64,000 nucleotides of DNA from Thermothielavioides terrestris NRRL 8126. Lineage: Eukaryota > Ascomycota > Sordariomycetes > Sordariales > Chaetomiaceae. The DNA is taken from positions 3,844,001 to 3,908,000 of the forward strand of contig NC_016457.1 in assembly GCF_000226115.1 (NCBI RefSeq), in the 5' to 3' direction. Position 1 is the first letter of the stretch. Each line of letters starts with the position of its first letter. This document shows positions 56,394-64,000 of the stretch, in pieces. The notes beneath the pieces were generated by a model, which made no database searches, had not been told where the DNA came from, and worked only from the letters and a program-made list of their open reading frames with translations. The translations under genes were made by a program, and so were the position numbers.

Positions 56394-56774
56394 AAGAGGT
56401 CCCGCCAAGACTAATTTCGGCCAATTGTCGGCAATGTTTTTACAGCGTCAGTACCCCGCCAAGACCGCCAAGGGGTTTGCACTATCGCCACGGGTTAGCC
56501 ACGGGTTAGTTCGCCGGGGGTGCGGGGGGCGGCGCCAGCCCCCCGCTGGTTAGGGTGAGGGTTATGGTTAGGGTGAGGGTCAAGGTTAGGGTGCGGGTTA
56601 ACTTCGTTTTCTTTTTTTTTCAATTTGGTTGAGGTTTCACGAAGTTGCTGCTACGAGTCTTTGCAATTCTTCGTTGTTGATGTTGCTCGAAGTCGTGGCG
56701 ACCCCGCTCCCTCGCGGCAATTTGTAAATACTTGTAAGCGGCAGGTTCCGAAATTAGTCTTGGCGGGACCTCTT
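56394..56774 (+). mobile_element. MITE with telomere-like core, copy B
   Basis: 381 bp with the same inverted termini as copy A and flanking TA (TTAA context). The core is GTTAGGGTGAGGGTTATGGT and further TTAGGGTGAGGG units. It includes a GC-rich palindromic-looking block CGGGGGTGCGGGGGGCGGCG and GCCAGCCCCCCGCTGG. It is the least altered copy. Its mirror copy C begins 169 bp downstream. Confidence 0.92.
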
Positions 56775-56943
56775 TAAGAATAACCCCGATCTGCGATCCA
56801 GAACTCTATCCGTCTTTCACAATTTCGATCCCCAAAGCAATCAATCAATCATGTGCGTCGTCTCGACTCACACACAGTTCTAGACCCACGGCAAGAGACG
56901 ATTGGGCAGCCCCGCAACGGACGAGTATTAGCGGTCGTGGTTA

Positions 56944-57329
56944 TAGAGGTCCCGCCAAGACTAATTTCGGAGGTTGCCGCTTACAAGTATTTACAATCGC
57001 CACGGGGTAAGCGGGGCTACGACGACTTAGAGCAACATCGACAATGCACAATCGCGAAGACTCGTAGCAACAACTTTACCAAACCTCAACCAAACAAAAA
57101 AAAAAAAAAAAGAAAACGAAGTTAACCCGCACCCTAACCTTGACCCTCACCCTAACCTTAACCCGAATCCTAACCAGCGGGGGGCTGGCGCCGCCCCCCG
57201 CACCCCCGGCGAACTAACCCGTGGCTAACCCGTAGCGATAGTGCAAACCCCTTGGCGGTCTTGGCGGAGTACTGACGCTGTAAAAACATTGCCGACAATT
57301 GGCCGAAATTAGTCTTGGCGGGACCTCTA
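56944..57329 (-). mobile_element. MITE with telomere-like core, copy C (inverted)
   Basis: 386 bp, opposite orientation to copy B, so the core reads as CCCTAACCTTGACCCTCACC on the + strand. The termini start TAGAGGTCCC and end GGGACCTCTA, with TA outside. The first terminal base differs from A/B symmetrically at both ends, which shows the duplication is TA, not TTAA. Confidence 0.92.
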
Positions 57330-59155
57330 TAACCTCCAGCGTATCAGCCTAACCTGAGTTACGTGTACAATCCAAATCCGTACCGTAGGTAATTTCCCTC
57401 ACTAGGCCAGTCCAGACTGGGTGCCAAGAAGCTGTGAAATGGAAGCTTCTCCCTCCAGGTGTATGAGCAATTCAAAAATTGTCGGCAACGTTACGAATAA
57501 CCATGTGACGTCGAGGCAACCCTCCTGTAAATAGCAGGGTTGGTCCCCAAGAGCTGAGGGCAATTGGAAACTGCAGAATCGGTACCTATTATATCGGCGA
57601 CAGCTTCGTTTGTAACGGCGGGGCAAGCGGCAGCTTCACTGCTTGTTGCTGTGGGCACTAATACGTCACTCTGCTGGCTGTGATATCGGCGATTCCTCGC
57701 ATTTCCGACTTAGGTGGTAGTTAGGTGACTGTCGGCCATGGGAACCACCTGATGAGCGATGCTACGGATCATTCTCTTTTCTGTTTCCCATCGGGTCATA
57801 CGAAGGTGCCTTAAATGTAATGTACTTCCAGGTTCTATGCAGCCACACCAATGTGAGCTACAGTTCCCGGCCCCAGAAGCCAAAGATGTTGTTTCGCTTG
57901 AGGTGTTAGGTTTGTTGCTTACTGTGTAAGGTAGTATACTGTTTGATACGGAGTAGTCACCGTTACACTAATGTAGTGTAGCGTACGAATTAGCTGGCCC
58001 CATCCTCCAGCCTTAAATTTTGCTGAGCCAATTCCCCACGAGAGGCGAGATACGGGTGTGTTTCACCTTCAACGGATCCACTCGCGAGAGGCCCGGGGCG
58101 GCGGAGACCGAGGAACTTGCGAGATGCATACAACGCCCACAGCAGCTTCTAGAAGCAGGAAGATTCCCGGCGTCTTTTCGTCGCGAAAATATTGTTGCCC
58201 AAGTCCATCGCTGATTCCTCCTGTTTCCAAAAGGCTCGCCGCGGTGCAACGGCAGCCCAATGGCCGCTGGACGAGTAACCCTTACACAGTACGGAGCAGT
58301 TTTGAGGACGAGCAGCTAGGCAGGGGGCCAGGCCGCCGATCTTGAAGCCACAGCGTCTCCCGCGCTTGGCGCTCACCGGCCATCGCCCCACTCTCACACC
58401 TTTTGCTTTTCACTCATCAGCCCGGACGTTCCAGACCAATTGATCAAATTTCCACTGCATTGGGCCAATTGTCATCGTCCCGCTCAGCTCACCAACGTGC
58501 ACGGAGCAAATTGCACCTGACGATCTCGTCCGGTGCCGGGACAACTGCGTCGTGGAGGAGTGACGACTCCGTGTTTTCATGATGAAGCAAGACAACCTTA
58601 TGAGTGGAAGTTGCCGATCCTCCCCTCCCCCAGAAAAAAAACATGGTATTTGATCGCTTGTCGTGTTATGCGAGCTTCATGCGCCGGCTTCGATGTGCTA
58701 GCAATCTCGATCATGTCGAGGCCGCTGCCTGCCCCGTTGGCGACGAATGTGCCTACGCCGGCACCGAGGGCGTCCATCCCATCTGGACCTGCTTTGACCG
58801 CACGAGAACGGGGCATCGAGGCCGCGACTGTCCGGTTTCCCAACGTGCAAGATGTGTTTAGATTGTTCACCTCTGCTGCTGGAGATATGTTCGCTGTTAC
58901 AGGTGTGGTGATTGCTTGATTACCTCTGGCCTGGCCGTGACGAAAGGACTCTTCGGATGCTAGTTCTTAGGACGTTCGTCCTAGTGATGTTGTCGCACTC
59001 GACCAAGAGAGAGAGAGAGACGGAGACGGGGGTTTTACTATCACCGCTAGTATGGCGATTCCCAGGTCCTCATTGTTATGCTCTCAACTGGACTCCATGA
59101 ACAGCTCAACGGTGCGCTATATTATCTTTTTCTTTGCAAACTTTTCCGGATCGGT
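57330..59155. other. Gene-poor region
   Basis: No supported gene or structured repeat. A short (GA)n run lies at about 59009-59022. Confidence 0.45.
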
Positions 59156-59512
59156 ATGGATCGCAGTTGGACCCCCCTGGTGAAGGCGACTCGACTGGTG
59201 GCCCGAGACCCGAACGTGACACACGTAGAGGCCGGCCAACATTGGTTGTAGAAGCAGGCGTACGTGGATGCACAGTGGTGGTTTGCTGCATCGCCTCACG
59301 AGGTCAAGATTGTACTTCTCGCCAAGTTTGACCATACGCAACGCAAGATCGTCTTGGAATGGTGGGAAGAGGAGACATCACCAGGCCCAACGACCCTGGA
59401 GCCGGTCAAACGGCAGGAGATCACCATCCGTCAGAACGAAGCGATGGACCCAGTCTTTTATGAGGTTTCCGGAGGACCGTTGGTGCTGGGGTTTGAGCTC
59501 CTTTTCCTTTGA
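59156..59512 (+). pseudogene. Relic of a dispersed fungal hypothetical gene
   Basis: One reading phase gives TPLVKATRLVARDPNVTHVE, then a TAG stop at 59249-59251, then QAYVDAQWWFAASPHEVKIV, LLAKFDH and RQEITIRQN, ending at TGA 59510-59512. The block VKIVLLAKFDHxxxxIxLExWEEE followed by RQxITIxR is familiar from repeated uncharacterised Sordariomycete proteins. The stop sits inside an otherwise continuous homologous stretch and cannot be spliced out, so this is a broken, 5'- and 3'-truncated copy. Confidence 0.5.
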
Positions 59513-61702
59513 GCCCCGTATCTTCAAAAGGGAGAGGGGGGCATTGTGCTTAGTGTTCCTGACTTATAGGAGGAGGCGGATCGCGTATGGGTAGATGTAT
59601 ACGGATAATGTAATGTCCGTAATGTCGTTCGTTTGCTCTATCGCAGTCCAGATGTTGAGATTATCTCAGGCTCTGCTTCTCAACGGAAGCATCACGATGA
59701 ACCATACATGTATCGACCCAAGCGGCGTGCAATGCAGAGCAAGGGGACAGCGTAACGCCCCTGACAAGGCTCGAGCCGACAGCTTCACACGCACACAGCC
59801 TCCCATCCAGATCATCGGCTGGGTCGACCGACGAAACCAGACCAAATCTGCCGCACCGGAGTCCCCCGTCCAGACGACGAGCATAGGGGAGCAATCCTAC
59901 CAACCGCCACCGTCGCCAGATCAAGGCTGGCATCCTCAGCCCCAGTAACCGGACCATTCCCTCCACGCTGGGTACTGCTCCCGAGCCCTTACCTTGGACC
60001 TACGTAGCTTACCCAGACAAGCACCGTTGATCGCCTGACTTCAAGGTACACGGCTCGGGAACGCGGTACACACCCTAAATCACCAAAGAATTTGCCACGA
60101 TCTCTGCTCATCCCATCTTCCCGCCCCATCTTTCTTCCCCACTACCCCTTGCCCTGACGCTGTCGTGAACAAAGCACCACACCACCTCACCTCAGGCAAC
60201 GGTCACGACACATCCGCTGAAACAAACCTGCAGACCCCGTCCGAGCCGAACATGGGCCGGTCTTCCGAAGCCGGGTGGGTGTCGGGGCCGGTCGTGACGG
60301 CCCCCTTCCGATGAAGCTGGCTTTGCCATGCCCGGCTGATCGCGACGGCCGCAGACGTTACGTTCGGTTCGAGCCGAGCGGGTCGTCGACGAGAGCGGAG
60401 AGGTGGAATGGTTGATACTGTGTAGGCGGGGCTCGCGCTGAATCGGGGGTTGATCGTTACCGGTATGGTTTATAGTGAAGAGCGGCGGCGATGGGGAATG
60501 GGGGTCACGTCCTTCGAGTTCTCTCTGTCTGTTGTCCTGCCTCTTGCTGGCGTATCATATGACGCATTACCGGAGGCAGTCGCAGGGGAGGTGCTGCACG
60601 CGGGTGTAAGGAAGTACTCTGAAGCTTGACCGGCAACAGGCAGTGCAGCGGGTAGGAGGAGTGAAGTATGGCCTTACCGGCGGGCCGAGCAAGTAAGTAT
60701 CCGGTATCCAAACCCCACTGAGAGAGAGCATGGAGGTCACCAGCGGCACCCATCAACACCAGCGTTAAGGGATTGGTATCAACGATCTCTTTGCTTCTCT
60801 GTCTGGGCGCTCTGCTCTGCCTCGACGGGCACTCGAGCCCAACAACCAAGCCCGCTCGAACGCCACGTCCCCTTTTCCCCCTCATCAGCGGAAATAAGAA
60901 TAGACTCAAAGGAGCCCCCCTGCAGGTTCTAACTGTACAAAATAATGGAAACAAGATGATATGGTATGGTGTGCGCAGTTTGCAGTGTGGTCGGGGGCGC
61001 GCTTTATCCTTCGCCGCCCGGTTGCCGGAAGGTTGTGAGTAGAGGAAAACAAAATCACCCGCCCTGACGTCCTGCTTTGATGGTTGCCGCATTGGCAGTG
61101 AAATGCTTGCGCTGTTGTCTAATCGCAAGCAAGATAGGTAAGGAAGGATTAATGCTGACAGCTCGGGCTGCACCATGCAGAATTGAAAAGGGGGGACCGA
61201 GGGACAAGGACACGGCGATGCGGACGGAGAAACGGAGAAACGAGATTCCCCTGCCAACATTAAAGTTGTCGACGGCTCCGGGCCGTAGGAGTATGTATTG
61301 GTCGGTTCCCCAGAGCTCGCCGGATGTACCAGGCTACCGCCCTCGTGGTGTCGCGGAGAAACAAGGGATCCAAATAGGTAGGTACACGACGCAGCTGCTC
61401 GGAGGCGGGTATGGAAACAGCGTACAAAAGGAAATCGCTTGAGCTTGTGAAGGCGCGCAGGCGGCTTGTGGACTGGATGAGAAAATAGGAGGTTGTTGAG
61501 ATGCGCCTGGAACCAAGGAAAAGAAAAATCGTCTCGTCGTAAGTCGGAATGGTTTGTCGGAGACTGGGCGACGGCTGGTCCCCCAGAACAGTGATCGGAC
61601 TGGGTTTCGGAACGGGTATGTCTAAGGGCGGAGGCTAAACGACGACGCGACCGTGCGAATGATAAGAAGGCAAGGCGTTGTTGCCGAAACAACAGGCCGG
61701 TG
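59513..61702. other. Intergenic region downstream of the TeaR-like gene
   Basis: A long open frame on the - strand (60505-61842) overlaps the 3' end of the CAAX gene and has no domain or sensible composition; it is judged non-coding. Part of the region is likely 3' UTR. Nothing else is supported. Confidence 0.45.
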
Positions 61703-63473
61703 TCACATGACGATACAGCAACCGCAGCCCCCTTTCTTTTGCGCCGGTTCATCTGGGGGTTCCGGCAGCCGAATCGGTTGTGTTTGTTGAGCCTGGCGTG
61801 AGGGCGCCCTGGGACTCGGCAGCGGGTTGGCGGCTGGTGCATCGGTGATTTTGGGCATTGTTGAGTACGAATTTGCCCTCGCCGGCAGCGTCGGGCTCTT
61901 GGCCTCCGGTTTTAGCGGCCAATCCCCTTGCTCCTCCTTCTGATCATCCTTGCCCTCCTTGGCGGATTCCTTGTCGGGAGCAGCGGCGGGCTCGGGGGGC
62001 TTCAGGAAGCCATCGTCCGTGAGCGGCCTAAACTCCTTGTCGTAAACGCTCCCAAACTTGCCCTCCCTCTCCCACTTCTCCTGCTGCAGACGCTTAGCCA
62101 CGGTGGGTAGCAACTGCTGGTCCGGAGGCAGGCGCGGGTCCGGCCGATAAGCGGAAACCATCCACGGCGGCTCGCCTTCCATTGGTTTAGAGTTGCTGCT
62201 CGAGAACTCGCGCTCACCCGACCTCGTGGACGGCCGGGTCCCGGTCCCGGTCCCGCTGCTCGTCGAATCCTTGCTCGGCCCTCCTCGCGTCTTCGGTCGC
62301 CCCGCGGCACCGTTGGCTGGCTTGGGTTTTCGGGCGGTTGCGGCCGCTGCGGGCTTCTTGGGCGAGGAATCGGATCGTTTGTTCGGATGCGGGGCGGGTC
62401 CCGCGCTCGAGATCTTCGTCAGCGAGTTGCCGGTGCTGCCGCTTCGTGCGCGCTGCCTGGGGTTCGTGATGCCGTCCTCGGCGGTGGGGCTGCTATCCCG
62501 TTTCCTCACCAGGCGCGTGTCTCGCGCGAGGTGCTCGCTTGGTATCGGGACAGGACTGTCCTTCGCCAGGGGTATTCGCGACGAGCCTTTGCCGCTGCCA
62601 TTCGGCACCCAATGCCCGTCAGCTTCTTCGAGAATCTCCTCGGGCCTCCTCAGATCCCAGCTGGGGATCGCTGCCGAATCCACAGTCCTCGTCTCTGATG
62701 TGGTCGCCGTCGAGTTTTTCCTCGATCTCGAGACGGTGTATTCAGAACTTCCGATAGACCTGCCCGAGCCGTTGACCTTGTCTTGGCTCTGGTCTCGTCT
62801 GGGCCTGTTCTGGCTTTTCGATCGCGCCCGGTCTCTCTGTCGCGGAAGGAAGATCCCTGCGGCCTGCAGTTCCTCGCTCTCTATCCTGGCAAGCTTGTCC
62901 CGGTGGATCCACTTGGAATTCTCATCGCTATCGGAGTCCGGGTACAGGCTGCCCTGTCCTTTTCTGTTTGCATGCCCATCTTCCGGCCGTTCCCCGTTGA
63001 TGGCTCCGTGAAGGCCCGGTGAACTTTCGGCGACTCTACGTTCCTTCACGCTCCGTGGCTTCGGATCCCTGTGATCATGCTGCAGGAGGTGGCCAGGTTC
63101 GAGCCCCTTTGCTTTCGAATCGGGGCCTGATTCTTCGTTGCTATCGCCGGGGGAGAGAGGCTCCAGGCCCGTGGCGCCACGCACGGTCGAGTTTCCGTTC
63201 TGAGACGCCAGTGGACGCCGGCCCGAGATGGAAGGGTCTTCGTCTACCGCCTGCAAGTCGTCCTCATAATGCGCCTGGCGATTGACGAAGGGCAGGTTAG
63301 CTCCGGCCCTTGTGGGACAAGACGGAATGGGGAGCGGCAAGAGAGGGATGACAAAGGACAAGGAGGAAGAGAGATACAACACGAATTCTCACCTCCGGCT
63401 CCGTTGGCAGAGCATCCTCCCACACGTGAGCTGGCGATGTCAGAGCCGTTGCTGTTTGGGATACTGTAGCCAT
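61703..63473 (-). CDS. CAAX-box protein resembling TeaR/Mod5 cell-end anchor
   Basis: Exons 63393-63473 and 61703-63274 give 550 residues. Intron 63275-63392 has donor GTGAGA, branch GCTAAC and acceptor GCCAG. The start MATVSQTATALTSPAHVWED runs in phase into AHYEDDLQAVDEDPS. The middle is Ser/Arg/Pro-rich and disordered. The best conserved-looking block is PPWMVSAYRPDPRLPPDQQL with KRLQQEKWEREGKFGSVYD. The C terminus is GGCGCCIVM: CIVM is a farnesylation-type CAAX box and the nearby cysteines could be palmitoylated, so plasma-membrane anchoring is expected. This organisation matches fungal TeaR/Mod5, the receptor for the microtubule-delivered polarity marker TeaA/Tea1; the name is inferred. 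Confidence 0.85.
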
Positions 63474-64000
63474 CCTCGCATCTGAGATAGCACTCTACAA
63501 GCGCGACTGCGACGGGCCCGTGCGACGTCTACGACTCCTGTAACGTTCCACGGCTCCGGAAGTCGGGCTCTTCGAGAAAACGGGCATGGAACCGAAGCCC
63601 CGCTGCACGCCGCCAGGGAGAGACGGAATTCCTGAACGCCACGCCCAGCGAGCGACGGCGCAAGGAAGGGCCGTGCAGGCTGCCGTCACGGACAAGATGC
63701 CGGTGTGGCTCGCGCCTCGGGCCTAGCCTCCCGGCAGGCCTCACGCCAAGTCAAATGCTGGACCAGCGCGCCCGCAGCCAACGCATACGCCAAACGAGAG
63801 TGTATGCCCACTGTCTCGTGTTGATAAAGGGCTCGGCGGTGTGCCTGGCTGGCTCCGGGCGGGGGAAGCAAGCAGTATCGGCGCGTTCGTGTGTGGTGTG
63901 TCGTCAATCGGGAAGCAGAAGGTGTCAGAGGTCGCCGCCTCAGAGCATCTATTCCGTATTCCTGGCGAAACAGGCTTCCGGGGCCTTAACGATGTTGGGG
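63474..64000. promoter_or_regulatory. Upstream region of the CAAX gene
   Basis: Promoter and 5' UTR of the CAAX-box gene, up to the window end. No further gene is supported. Confidence 0.4.

Noticed and set aside
60505..61842. 445-codon - strand frame downstream of and overlapping the CAAX gene
   Set aside because: Random-looking composition, overlaps the real 3' coding end in another frame, no family resemblance.

Overview
The window comes from a filamentous ascomycete, most probably a Sordariomycete (Sordariales-like). Coding regions are GC-rich. Introns are short, mostly 45-130 nt, with GTRNGT-type donors and CTRAC branch sites. One 11-kb block is TA-rich and carries the C-to-T decay typical of repeat-induced point mutation (RIP). 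Exon models were spliced by eye. All complete spliced models close in frame.

Layout. (1) 1-11.1 kb: a truncated Zn2Cys6 transcription factor (-), a gene-poor stretch, a cerato-platanin (-), a conserved unknown (-) and a U2 snRNA gene (-). (2) 12.2-16.2 kb: an FAD monooxygenase and a free-standing thioesterase, both +, possibly a small secondary-metabolite pair. (3) 16.8-33 kb, a housekeeping stretch: a conserved unknown (-), a six-exon membrane protein (+), a kinesin-14 (-), the LOA1/VPS66 acyltransferase (+), dihydroxy-acid dehydratase ILV3 (-), mitochondrial ClpP with two micro-exons (-) and a probable mitochondrial protein (+). (4) 33.37-46.26 kb: one complete but dead hAT DNA transposon with 20-bp terminal inverted repeats and a perfect 8-bp target duplication. 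Nested in it is a RIP-degraded Ty3/gypsy chromovirus-like element (250-bp LTRs, 5-bp duplication GCTAC), which itself carries a solo LTR in its RNase H region. A separate ~1-kb inverted-repeat element with a minisatellite core sits in the hAT right arm. (5) 46.6-48.4 kb: the DNA primase large subunit PRI2 (+). (6) 48.4-61.7 kb: gene-poor sequence with three copies of a ~385-bp inverted-repeat MITE carrying telomere-like repeats, minisatellites, a small double-CxxC protein (-) and a gene relic. (7) 61.7-63.5 kb: a CAAX-box protein resembling the polarity anchor TeaR/Mod5 (-).

The genes are mostly independent housekeeping functions, namely splicing, microtubule motility, lipid and branched-chain amino acid synthesis, mitochondrial proteolysis and replication priming. 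The most unusual feature is the nested transposon stack, whose insertion order can be read from target duplications and, at the innermost insertion, from the codon at the junction. Next are the telomere-motif MITE family and the unassigned membrane protein with an Ala/Gly/Thr hydrophobic hairpin.
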